Assembly: GCA_003049435.1 (NCBI GenBank)
Contig: PYSQ01000153.1
Span: forward strand, 1 to 64,000
Direction: 5' to 3'
Length of the DNA stretch: 64,000 nucleotides
From: Nakataea oryzae
Taxonomy: Eukaryota; Ascomycota; Sordariomycetes; Magnaporthales; Magnaporthaceae
Under the pieces are notes generated by a model. It was given only the letters and a program-made list of their open reading frames with translations. It had not been told where the DNA came from and searched no databases. Below, one piece after another: positions 47,162 through 57,173 of this stretch. The stretch's first letter is position 1. The number at the start of each line of letters is the position of its first letter. The position numbers were made by a program, and so were the translations under genes.

Positions 47162-49259
47162 ATGTCCAATGGGCCAGAGGACGACGTCAAGCCGGGCAAG
47201 CGAAGCCATGCCGACTTCACCGGCCAAGACGATGATGGTAAGCCTGCCCCGCCCAGCAGCGCTGGAACCAGACTCCTACTGGGGGCGTGGGCAGAGAGAC
47301 AGAGACGTCTCTTCATGCTTGGCTAACACGATGGGCAGACAGCTCCTCCGACAGTGATATGGGCCCGCAGCTGCCCTCGCAAGCGCCCAAGAAGAAGCGC
47401 CGCGTACTGCCGTACGAGAAGCTGTACACCTCGGCCCTTCCCGTGTCGGCGCGGTACTCCAAGTCCCTCATGCACAAGGAGCAGCTTTCCTTTGTGCTCT
47501 GGACCCCGCTGACCGAGTTCCTGATCACGGCGTCCGTCGATGGCGTCGTCAAGTTCTGGAAGAAGGTCGCGCAGGGCATCGAGTTCGTCAAGGAGTTCAA
47601 GGCACACCAGGGCGACATCCGCTCCGTCTCGGTCAGCGCCGACGGCCGCAGCTTCGCCACCGCTGGTGCCGACAGGTCCCTCAAGATCTTCGACGTCATC
47701 ACCTTCGACTTGCTCGCCATGGTCCCGCTCGAGTTTGTGCCGAAGTGTGTGTGCTGGGTGCACAAGAAGGGCGCCTCGCTGCCGCTCCTCGCCGTGTCCG
47801 AGGCCGAGAAGCCGCTGATACACGTGCTGGACGGGAGGGGGGAGAAGAGCGAGCCGCTGCACACCATCAAAGGCCTCCACCGGAGCGTGGTGACCCTGAT
47901 GGCCTTCAACGACGTGTTTGACTGCGTGGTGTCGGCGGACGAAGGCGGCATGGTGGAATACTGGAGGCCACACGGCCGCTACGAGAAGCCGGACAACGTG
48001 TTTGAGTACAAGAGCGCGACAAACCTCTTTGAGTTCAAAAAGTCAAAGTCGGCCCCGACCTCGCTCACAATATCGCCTTCGGGCCAGCGGCTGGCGACCT
48101 ACTCGACCCCAGACCGCAAGATCCGCGTATTTGACTTTGCCACGGCGAAGCTGTACCGGACCTATGATGAATCCATCAAGACGGCCGAGGAGATGCAGCA
48201 GGCCGGCACGGCGCTGCAAAAGCTCGATGAAGCTGAATTCCGGCGGCGTCTGGTGCAGGAGCGTGAGCTTGACGCCCCAGCACTGGCGGAGAAGATCAAG
48301 GTCATATTCGACGAGTCGGGCCACTTCATCATGTACGGCTCGGTCCTGGGCATCAAGGTGCTCAACACGTACACGAACCAGGTGGTCAAGGTGTATGGAA
48401 AAGACGAGAACTTCCGAGCTCTCAACCTGGCCATCTACCAGGGGCAACCGCAGAAGAAGGGCGTCACGACGGTGGAAATGGCAGCGTCGAGCAACCCGCT
48501 GCTGCAGGAATCTGAGGTCAGGGATCCCATCCTGGTGGCTACAGGGGCGGGCAAAGGCCGGTTCTACATGTTCACCAACGACGAGGACATATCCAAGTCG
48601 ACGCGAGACGTGCAGAACGAGAAGCCGACGGTGCTGGGCGGAGCCAAGAAGTCTCATGAGAAGAAGGCTGAGACGGGCTCGTCGGCCGTGATCCACACGA
48701 CATACGGCGACATTCACATACGGCTGTTTCCCGATGCAGCGCCCAAGGCGGTGGAGAATTTTGTGACACACTCGAAGCGCGGCTATTACAACAACACCAT
48801 CTTCCACCGTGTCATCCGCAAGTTCATGATACAGTGCGGCGATCCACTGGGAGACGGCACGGGAGGCGAGAGCATCTGGGGCAAGGGGTTCGAGGACGAG
48901 TTCAGCACTCTCAAGCACGACCGGCCATACACGGTCAGCATGGCGAACGCCGGGCCTTGCACCAACGGCAGCCAGTTCTTCATCACAACAGTCAAGACGG
49001 TAGGTCCATTCCCCATCTCCTGACGCCTCCCCCAGCGTTGCGGCCCTGACAGACGCACGGCCTGGGCGGGCTGACGATGGCCGGTTGCTGACAAACACTG
49101 GCTCGGCTCCTGGATCAATAGTCGTGGTTGGACGGAAAGCACACCATATTCGGCAGGGCGACTCAAGGGTTCGACGTCATCCACAGGATCGAGAACGTGC
49201 GGACATACAAGGAAGTGCCAGAGGAGGAGATCAAGATATTGAACATTGACATTCAGTAG
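47162..49259 (+). CDS. WD40-cyclophilin fusion (PPWD1-type peptidyl-prolyl isomerase)
   Basis: Nuclear proline cis-trans isomerase found in spliceosomal C complexes in animals. Exons 47162-47237, 47339-48999 and 49122-49259 encode 624 residues. A Lys/Arg cluster (PKKKRRVLPYEKLYTSALP, about 39-60) leads to WD40 repeats (FVLWTPLTEFLITASVDGVV, HQGDIRSVSVSADGRSFATA, LTISPSGQRLATYSTPDRKI). The cyclophilin domain starts near residue 475 (VIHTTYGDIHIRLFPD) with active-site FHRVIRKFMIQCGDP, GGESIWGKGFEDEF, SMANAGPCTNGSQFFIT and TSWLDGKHTIFG. Arg and Phe of FHRV, Gln and Phe of QFFIT, and the Trp of SWLDGKH are all present, so the isomerase should be active. A short linker intron of 122 nt splits the cyclophilin domain. 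Confidence 0.92.
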
Positions 49260-50173
49260 CTCTCGAGACTGGCGTCGCGTGCAGGTGGGACAGAGCGCCT
49301 GCCCGCCTGCCCGCCCGCTCGCCCGCGCTCTAGCCTCGGCTCTCAATTGTGTGTACGCGGCGTGCCCTTGGTTGGCGACGCCCCGGAGGGCTCCGGGTGA
49401 TGGAATGTGGCGGATTTTATAGCTCGCCTATCGCGGCGACCCATAGATGGCAGCGCCGCCCCCCCTTGGCCCCACTGCTCTGAGGACCTGGAGCTGGTGG
49501 TCGGGGCCTGGGCCCAAGATCAGACTGCCGCTCAACGGCTTGCTCCAGCTCGTCCAAGGCGGGGGTCTCCGCCAATCGTGGAGCCACCAGCAGGCCGGGG
49601 CCTTCCTCACAAGGGAATCGCCTCCAACACAAGACGCCGCAGCAACGCAATTAATTGGGCCCGCACGGGTCGCGATAACGACCTTTGACTTCTCTGTCTC
49701 ACCCTTGTCTCCCTTGCGTCTGACCCCTCTTGTTTTCCGTGCCTCTGTTTCGCTCGCTATTTCCTGTCGCTCTGTGGCCCTAGCGAGCACGCCCTGCAGC
49801 GTCCGAAGCACCCGCAGCGATCCAACGAGATCGATGGTCGGCAGGAGAATGCAGCTGCCCGAAGCTGGCCCAGCCCCAGCCCGCAGCGCAGCAGGCCCCG
49901 TCAAGTAACCCAAGCCGCAGCGCCAGCCGCAGGCGTGCGTCACCGACGCTGCGGACAGAGCAAGCTGCATCCATCCGTGCCCTTTATCTTTGCCGTCTCC
50001 ACACACGCCCCCGAGCAGTCTGCCCAGTGGGGGCTGGACGGCCGGCCCGGCAGTCGAGCGCAATCGGAGCGCCGGCGACCTGGCCAACAGCCAACCGCGT
50101 GGCTCGATACTACCTCGTCCCTTCAAACAGCCACCGCCGCTGCCCGCGCAGACGCGGCCCTCGAGCGCTTGCC
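49260..50173. other. Intergenic: cyclophilin 3' flank and promoter of the second Zn2Cys6 gene
   Basis: About 910 bp, GC-rich. Frames on both strands (49428-50126 minus, 49447-49908 plus) show no domain. The last 250 bp are probably leader of the regulator gene. Confidence 0.55.
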
Positions 50174-53094
50174 ATGCCGCGCCCGCGCAAGCCCGGCGCC
50201 CCGGAGCCCAAGCGCCGCAGCCGCAACGGCTGCTGGGGCTGCAAGCAGCGCCGTATCGCCTGCACTCAGGAGCGGCCCGCCTGTTCCAAGTGGGTATTCT
50301 GTTTCTTTGTCGTTGTCACTATCGCTGTAGCTGTCTGCGGCCGTTTGCTAATTTTTTTCTTCTTTCTTTTTTCCCTTCTCCCTCTTGTGCAGCTGCCTGA
50401 AACGCCTGGTCGAGTGCGACTACAGCATCAGACTCAACTGGGATGGCCGGAGGACGAGGCAGCCGGGTCAGCAAGGCTCTCAGGGTGAGAGCGACGTTCT
50501 AAGCGAAGCCTCTGGCCAGACCACGTCGGGTCAGAGTGCCACGAGCCAAAACGTCCCATTGGTGTTTGACACCGACCTCGCTGTCTCGTCCTCGCATCCC
50601 GCTGCGCGCCTGCCACGAGCTGCCCCTGGCGCTGACGCCGAAGCCGCAGCCGGGAGCCCGGAGTCGAGCCGCCCTCGCAAGCGCTCCCGGTACAATCTGG
50701 ATGTGCTGTCTCCACAGTCCACTACCTCGATATCGTCGACTTCCACGATGGATAACTGCATGAGCACCAAGTCGTCGCCGTCGTTGCAACGGCCTCCTCT
50801 TATCTCTGGGCCTCTCAGCGGCGCGGCGCCCGGCTCATCTCCGTGCCAGTCAACCGCGTCCCCTGCCGATGCTGGCGAGCCGCTTTCGTCAGCCATTGGG
50901 CTCTTAAACCCTGGATCGGTGGGCGAGGTCCGTCGCTTGTCGGTCAACTCGCTGCTCACGGGCCCTCCGGGGCTCGCGAACCCGGTTTACCTACCCATGG
51001 CCGTACTTCGCCCACCCGGCGCCAAGCTGCTGTTCGCCATCCAGGCCGGCTCCGACGGCTCGTGCACGTGCTATGGGATCGACAGAGGCTTTGTAGATCT
51101 GGACGTCGGGAAGAACGACGACGTCAACGCCATCTCGGATATCAATCCCGTGTCCAGCCGGTCGCTCCCCTACATGGGCGACATCAGCAGCTTGCTTCAT
51201 GATCATGGCGATGGTGACGACTGCGCATCCGGGGTCCACGGACTCAGCGTGCGCCGTGAGCCAGGGGGGTCCTACTACGAAACGCCCGTGATTGTCCGGA
51301 TCCCGCGAAAGTTCGAACCTTTGCCGCCAAAGTAAGCAATGGCCGCCATCTCCCGGAACCACTTGCTCTTCCATGAATAATACCCTTTGGCAGACTTGGG
51401 AAATGGCTAACTGTCCGGCTACCGTATCCAGACTACTCAATAACCCCATGAATCTCCTGGTAGCTACACGTCTCTCCATACCTACAAACCTGCCTCTTAA
51501 TCTCCACATGGTGCTGCATGGATGCTGCGGCAACCTGGAAGAGAGGCACCATGACTGCATAGCTAACATAAAACCCCGTGTCGTCTCACGCAGTATTTTG
51601 TACGGCAAACACCTGGCTCACTCCCTCTCAGACAATTCGAATTACTAACTGTCAACAGCACCACTTTCTTAATCACACAGCCAAGGGTAAGCATGGTACC
51701 CACAGAGCCAGTGCTGCCCCCACCTGCTTCGGGATAGCTTGTTTGTAGCTGAGCTGAACTGATACGTTTTCCTCTGGTATAGTTCTCGTGCCTTTTGACG
51801 GACCTCAGTCGAACCCCTTTAGAACAATACTGCCGCAGCTAGCGGTTAGGAACGATCACCTGCTCAGCCTCATGCTTGCATATTCTGGTAGGCCACCATG
51901 CAGCCAAATCGGGGTCGGATAGGCCGAGCTTACAGTTTGTTTCTGATAGCATCACACCGGGCGAAGCTGCTTCAGCAGCCCGAGCCAGTCACGCGCATCG
52001 CCTTGTGGGTGCAGGACATCTTCCCGGCCCTCCGCGCCGCTCTCAGCGATCCCAACCAGAGCATCTCAAACACCAACGTCGCAACAGCTATTATGCTGGC
52101 ATCGCTAGAGATCATCTCGCCGACCGCCTTTGGCTATTCCATCTCCTGGCAGCGGCATCTTTCGCTGGCGCGTGAGCTCATATCGGCACGGCCAGGCGGT
52201 CTACGGTGGAGTCGGTCGGTGGCTCTGGCCAGCGGCGGGTCGTCGTCGGCGGAACACGAAGAGATCCAGATCTGCAACTTTCTCTGGAGCTGGTTCGCCT
52301 ACCTCGACGTCTTGGGAAGCCTCAGCGGCGGCGGCGAGCGCGATGTATCGAGCGCCTGGATTCTCGACTACAAAGTCTATGCACCCGAAGACGACGACGA
52401 GATTGACTGCATCATGGGCTTCTCGACGTCGTGCGTCTATATACTGGCCAGGATCGCGGAGCTCGCGAGGAGCTGTGAGAGCGGGCGCCGCCATGAAAAG
52501 GGCCATGGCCCGGAGCCGCGGGAATGGAGCCCAGGCGCCGATGTGTTGGAGAGAGCAGAGGCGCTGGAGCACGACCTGGCGCGGAGCATCGAGCTCCCGC
52601 CACGGCCCTGCCCGCACATCAAGGGGACCGAGGACGCCCAGTGCTGGAACGGCATGGAACTGGCGGCTTGCAACAGAGCCTACCACTGGGCCGGGTCGGT
52701 ACACCTACACCAACGTGTCCTGGGCAAGCCCGCAACACACCCAGACGTCCAGACAGGCGTGGCCAACATCGTCGAGTGTCTGGCCGAGATAAGACGAGGA
52801 GGTACTGCCGAGGCTTGCATGGTATTCCCCATGTTCGCTGCAGGGTGCCTCACGCAGGATTCGTCACAACGCAGCCTGATCCAGGAAAGACTAAAGATGG
52901 TCGAGAAGACGGGCATGGTGCAGGTATGCAGAAAAACACCAGACAGCCGCGGCCCGCCTCCTGCACATTGATGGCTAATTAGAGATTTCATCTCCGCCGC
53001 ATTCCAGGTCCGAAAAGCTCGGGAGCTGATGGAAAAGTCATGGCAAACAGGCCTTCTCTGGGGCGCATTGATTACCGCGGAGTTTATTGGATGA
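50174..53094 (+). CDS. Zn2Cys6 transcription factor, Fungal_trans_2 type, with 6 nt microexon
   Basis: Nuclear regulator with unknown targets. Exons: 50174-50289, 50393-51331, 51432-51459, 51594-51599, 51659-51686, 51783-51887, 51950-52923, 53008-53094; total 760 residues. The zinc cluster is at 20-47 (CWGCKQRRIACTQERPACSN, then CLKRLVEC). After a Ser/Pro-rich linker the exons join as LPPKLLNNPMNLL, YF (the 6 nt exon TATTTT), HHFLNHTAK, VLVPFDGPQSNPFRTILPQL and AVRNDHLLSLMLAYS, then ASHRAKLLQQPEPVTRIALW, VQDIFPALRAAL and ATAIMLASLEIISPTAFGYS, the signature order of this regulator family. The intron after the microexon has a perfect TACTAAC branch point. Exon 8 supplies VRKARELMEKSWQTGLLWGA. 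Without exons 3-6 the domain would lack about 55 conserved residues. Confidence 0.88.
51594..51599 (+). other. 6 nt coding microexon (TATTTT) in Zn2Cys6 gene
   Basis: Reads ACGCAG, then TATTTT, then GTACGG. It inserts Tyr-Phe between NPMNLL and HHFLNHTA, matching the YFHHFLNHTA-like segment I recall from related fungal regulators. It is flanked by introns of 134 and 59 nt; its two codons are in frame. Confidence 0.7.
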
Positions 53095-53364
53095 GAAGCG
53101 GACTCAACGCATTAACCCTCTTGTTTTGTGCTCCCCCAAGGAGATGTGAACCGGCATTCCGAATGGGTATTCCTGGATTCGCGGTTGCAAGTAGGGAGGG
53201 AAGGGGAAAAACAAAACATGCTGACTGGGGGCAAAGACAAGACGGGCTGGATCCCAACCAGAGCTGCCACCCAACTAATCAAATATCTCAATGGGATTTT
53301 ACCGACGTGCCCTGTACGTTCCCGACCCAGACGCCTTTGGCTCGAGGGCGCCAGAAGCCTGCTA

Positions 53365-54157
53365 TCATGCACAGCCCTTGCATTGGGGCCCTGCCCGGGT
53401 CTTGTTGCCGATGTGATCATAGCAGCCCATCGTTCCGTTCTTGTTCCAAAGCTGTGTGTCTGAAGGGGGTTAGAAGAGGAGGCGGGTGAAGAAGAAACAG
53501 TCTGGGTTTGCAATCTAGGGCAGATAACAAAGCTGGCAGGCAGCATGCCAGGCGGTATCTGGTATCTCGGCGCCAGCGGGTGTGAGGGGGAACTCACCAA
53601 GGTAGACGGTGCTCTTTTCGTGGAGCTTGCCCGAGCCGTCCATGCACCGGCAGCCGAAAGAGCCACGGGCCGACTTCAAGTCAAACTCGCATTGCGAGCA
53701 GGAGCGGGAGAAGCGACCACTGGGTCGGGCGGGTTAGCGAGCGGTCCATGGTGGCGAGAAGGGACGGAGCCATGTTGGGCGCGTCACGTACTCATCAGTG
53801 AACTTGAGGACTCCGTGGTCGTTTCTAATGCACCAGTCAAGATTGATCCTGTTGTTTTTTGGGCGGACAATGAATGATCAGCATGTTGGCGGAGGTAGCT
53901 CGCTTGATCGACCTTTGCCGGCGCTAGTGGCGAGTTAAAAAAGAAAGAGAAAAAAAAAGAAAGAAAGGAAAAAGAACGGACCATGTCCAGTCGTAGCCGT
54001 GTATTTCCTTCCTGTCGTTGGTGCAGTAGGCTCCAAGGAACCTTTCCTGGGAAAAGATGGCCCCCGCGAGGGTGCAGGTGCTGCTGATGCTCTGGGCGCC
54101 GCAGCGGTGGACGAGCAGGCTCGCGAGGGTGGCGGCCAGCAGCGAGCGAAGGGGCAT
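53365..54157 (-). CDS. Secreted CVNH-domain (cyanovirin-N homology) lectin-like protein
   Basis: Exons 54157-53982, 53848-53792, 53719-53598 and 53459-53365 encode 149 residues. Residues 1-21 are a signal peptide (MPLRSLLAATLASLLVHRCGA). The mature part shows the CVNH pattern in two tandem halves: STCTLAG, FLGAYCTNDRK, TWINLDWCIRNDHGVLKF, then FSRSCSQCEF, GSFGCRCMDGSGKL, HEKSTVYLDTQLWNKNGTMG and CYDH. The INLD..I.N..G.L and ST.YLD..L.N.NG signatures identify the fold. A Lys/Arg and Cys tail follows (NKTRAGPQCKGCA). It has extra cysteines, so more disulfides than cyanovirin-N. The fungal role is unknown, glycan binding expected. The final acceptor was preferred over a closer one at about 53525 because that choice loses the CVNH C-terminus. 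Confidence 0.8.
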
Positions 54158-54850
54158 GCTTGGTCTGGTCTGGCAGTGGAGCGCGTTGGTGTCGGTGTCT
54201 CGCAAGATGTCCCCCTTACTCCTGGCGAGCTACAGAGCGCAAGCAGGCAGGCAGGCGGGTAGTAGGTGGGTGGGTAGGTAGTAATGCGTGTTTTAAGAAT
54301 TCTGAAGGCAGCGGCGTGCTAGTGGCTGGCCGGGCTGCTGATGCTGCGTTTTTTTTTTCTTTTGGGGAGGGGGGGAATACGGAATGAATAGGCATCGAGC
54401 CGTGAGTAACGTCGGCAGCGTGGCCGGGGATAGAGCAAGCAGGGATGAAACAGGCGCATGCTGCCGACTGCGAGACCACAAGCACGGGAGGGAGGGCAGT
54501 CTCCCCCAGATGAAGCTGGCGTTTGGCTTGGATGCAGTGACTTTCCAGCTTGGCTCGATTCCGGGTGGGTTCAGCTGCTGGGTCCCTACTATGGGGTTGC
54601 ACCTTCCCCTTTGCTCACCGAGCGCCATCAGGCAGGAGGAGACGCCGTCCCGGCTCATAGGATGGGACAAATGACTACTGAATGGGTCTACATATACCTA
54701 CAAGTTACGTACACACACACACACACACACCAAACGCCAGCCCCGAACCCGCTGGCGCGGAGCCCAAGGAAGGGCCCCTGTGTCGGCCAGACGCATACTC
54801 CGACGGCAGCACAAGCGGCAAGCCATGTCTCGTGGCAGGGGCGGACGGCC
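54158..54850. other. Intergenic: CVNH-gene promoter and glycosylase 3' flank
   Basis: About 690 bp. A GTAGGTGGGTGGGTAGGTAG stretch lies near 54262-54281, a T-run at 54351-54359, and an (AC)10 microsatellite at 54711-54730. No gene. Confidence 0.6.
54711..54730. repeat. (AC)10 microsatellite
   Basis: Ten uninterrupted AC units in the 3' flank of the MBD4-like gene. Likely length-variable between strains. Confidence 0.9.
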
Positions 54851-56518
54851 TCACGAGACAATGCGAAGCCGCCCGCCGTCGTCGTACCCGACCCGCCTCT
54901 CGTCCACGGCCCTCCTCAGCTCCTCGGCGAGCACCTGGCGCTCGCCCGTTTCCGGGTCCCAGTCCCAGCCTTCGCGCATCCACATCCACCGCAGGTACGC
55001 GCGCAGCTCCTTGTCCGCCGGCAGCACCCGCATCCACTCGGGCTGAAACTCGCCGTCGCGCCACGGTCCCCCTTTCCTGCCCCTCCGCCCGCCCCGGCAG
55101 TCTCTCCTCGCTCCCGTCCGCCCCAGAAGCTCGTCGCGGCAAAATATGCGCCACGAATCGAGTGCGTATGGGCCCTGCGTGATGTGCCCAATCTCCCATG
55201 CCGAGCCCAGGCCGCGGTTGCTGCCACTGCCGACAGCGTCCGAGTCGCCCGCGTCATGATGGTCCCCGTCCTCTGGCCCGAACTTTTCGCCCGCCTTGAC
55301 GTCCTTGCCGTCTCCGGGCTGCGGGTAGTTCTTGACGCCGTACCTGGTGTCTCTCGAGGGCGGATCGGACACCCAGATGCGGGCGTATCGCATCATGGCC
55401 TTGCGCCTGACAACCCCGAGGCCGAGGTGCTGAATCATGCCCAGCAGCTCGTCCGGGTCGGCGGCCGCCACGTCTGCGGCGGTCGGGTACCGCTCCGCCA
55501 GCTGCCTGAAGACAGGGATTGCCGCCCTGCCCGCCGTCTTGATCAGCAGCCGGACAGCCACAAGGAGCTGGAAGGGGTCGTGCGCGAGCTCCTCTTGTAT
55601 CAACCCGAATCGCTCCGCCGTGAGCGGCGGGAACGGGAGTCCCGAGACCGCCAGTGCCCCCGGCGGGCGCGAGGTGCCTCGTCTCCGCATCAGTCCTGGG
55701 GGGAGCAGAAGACTCTGCTGGCATCTTGATGGTGCTGCTGCAGACTCTGGACTGTCGCCGCCGCCGAAATGCCGAGATGTTAGTCCCCGCTTCGGTTTGA
55801 CAACGGGCGGCGGTGACGGCGGCGGCCCCGGAGGCGGAATTGTTGCGCGCAGAGAGAGGCAGTTTTCTGCCGCGAGTTTCCGTGACGGCTCAACTGCTAT
55901 AGATCCATCGGCGCTGCTGTCCTTGACTGCGGAGGCGGGGCCGTATTCCTCCTTGATACAGCTGATCTTGGCCTTCTTCGGCCCTGATTCAGCCGCGGGC
56001 TGTGGCAGTTCGTCGCTCCAGTAGGACGATTTGACTCGACGCTTTCTGCTTTTTGCCTCTTTCGGCCTCCGGTCTTTCTTTGTACGTTCGTTGACAGCTC
56101 GCAAGCCATTCTGTTCATGACTCTGGTCTCGACCGAGGAGCTTGTCCAAACACGAGAAAAGATGTGTATTGTTGCCGCGGTAGATCTGGCCATCCCTCAT
56201 GTCGCAAGAGCGCCCTAGCCAGTGCGACGCCCGTGGCCCTTGGCGCTGGTGATTCATGGCGAAGGCGCAAGCCATCATTAGATCCCAGTCTTCGGCGGGC
56301 GCCATAAGGCCGGCGCCGAAGATCTCGTCGACCTCCGCGGGGGGCGCCGCCCCGGACGCAATAGCCGACGCCAGGAACTCCATGGACTCGTCTCCGTCGA
56401 CGTTGAAGCCGAGCAGGAGGTTGCGCGCTGCCTCGTGGGTGAGCCGAGGCGCAACCGAGGCGCATCGCGGCGCCATTGGCGACGACGCACCCTGCGTTTT
56501 CCGCTTCCCTCGGCCCAT
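54851..56518 (-). CDS. MBD4-type HhH-GPD DNA glycosylase
   Basis: Base-excision-repair glycosylase expected to remove thymine or uracil mispaired with guanine, as after deamination of 5-methylcytosine. Single exon, 555 residues. The N-terminal 300 residues are variable, with a basic patch (KSRKRRVKSS). The catalytic part starts at 305: GLIQEELAHDPFQLLVAVRL (305-324), then RAAIPVFRQLAERYP, PDELLGMIQHLGLGVVRRKA (355-374), and after a long acidic/Gly-rich insertion (about 384-437) the helix-hairpin-helix region WEIGHITQGPYALDSWRIFC (441-460). Asp454 lines up with the catalytic aspartate of MBD4 (DSYRIFC). The end, LPADKELRAYLRWMWMREGW, also parallels MBD4. It lacks a methyl-CpG-binding domain. 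Alternatives: another HhH-GPD family such as endonuclease III is unlikely, since no FeS cysteine loop is visible. Confidence 0.85.
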   Translation of the reverse strand: MGRGKRKTQGASSPMAPRCASVAPRLTHEAARNLLLGFNVDGDESMEFLASAIASGAAPPAEVDEIFGAGLMAPAEDWDLMMACAFAMNHQRQGPRASHWLGRSCDMRDGQIYRGNNTHLFSCLDKLLGRDQSHEQNGLRAVNERTKKDRRPKEAKSRKRRVKSSYWSDELPQPAAESGPKKAKISCIKEEYGPASAVKDSSADGSIAVEPSRKLAAENCLSLRATIPPPGPPPSPPPVVKPKRGLTSRHFGGGDSPESAAAPSRCQQSLLLPPGLMRRRGTSRPPGALAVSGLPFPPLTAERFGLIQEELAHDPFQLLVAVRLLIKTAGRAAIPVFRQLAERYPTAADVAAADPDELLGMIQHLGLGVVRRKAMMRYARIWVSDPPSRDTRYGVKNYPQPGDGKDVKAGEKFGPEDGDHHDAGDSDAVGSGSNRGLGSAWEIGHITQGPYALDSWRIFCRDELLGRTGARRDCRGGRRGRKGGPWRDGEFQPEWMRVLPADKELRAYLRWMWMREGWDWDPETGERQVLAEELRRAVDERRVGYDDGGRLRIVS

Positions 56519-57173
56519 TCTGCTTGTGGTTTTGGGCTGTCCTTTGTTTGATGTGTAAAAAGAGGCCGAATGGAGCTGCGGTTGAGGCCAACCTCATTCA
56601 AGTGTGGTGGCGCTTTTGCTGGGCTGGGCTGGCTAGATTCTGCGTTGAAATGAGGTACTTACCTAACCGGGTAGGTGAGCAGCAAATCACTGTTGTTTGG
56701 CGTCACTTGCGGAGACTGGACAGATAAATCTGCACAAGGAAAAGCCCCAGTCACAATCCGACCACAGCCTCGCATGCTTATTAACCTTTTCGACCCCAAC
56801 CAAGAAGGATAAAAAGAAAGAAAAAAGATAGAAAAAAGGGCACTTTAGAACCGTCACCTGTTTCCCGGCTAGAGACAGAGGAGAGAGCCAGACAGACCAG
56901 TATTGACCGCAAAGAAATCTACTAGTGTATTTTGAGAATCCGTCGGAGACTAGAAGACAGAGCTTGATACACTCTACACCACGTCTCTGTGGTTTCTTCC
57001 CTCGTATCCTCTCCATTCGCGGGACAGGACACGGGGGCATCGCCGTATAACATACAAGAGACACCAGCATGGACGATGCGTCCCTTGGGGGAAGGCTTCA
57101 TGCAGGCGTAATGCCCACCTCACGGACGCCTTGCTCCAATCACTCTCCTTTGTTTTTGCTTGCGTGTGGGCAT
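56519..57173. other. Intergenic: glycosylase promoter and cytochrome c1 3' flank
   Basis: About 650 bp. Contains an ACCTA-ACCGGG-TAGGT inverted motif near 56661-56676. Otherwise featureless. Confidence 0.6.

Noticed and set aside
46612..47316. 234-codon minus frame near the WD40-cyclophilin start
   Set aside because: Overlaps the real first exon and intron; no domain.
50174..54157. Secondary-metabolite cluster around the second Zn2Cys6 gene, CVNH gene and the ABC and MFS transporters
   Set aside because: No polyketide synthase, peptide synthetase, terpene or tailoring enzyme lies nearby; the neighbours are housekeeping genes.
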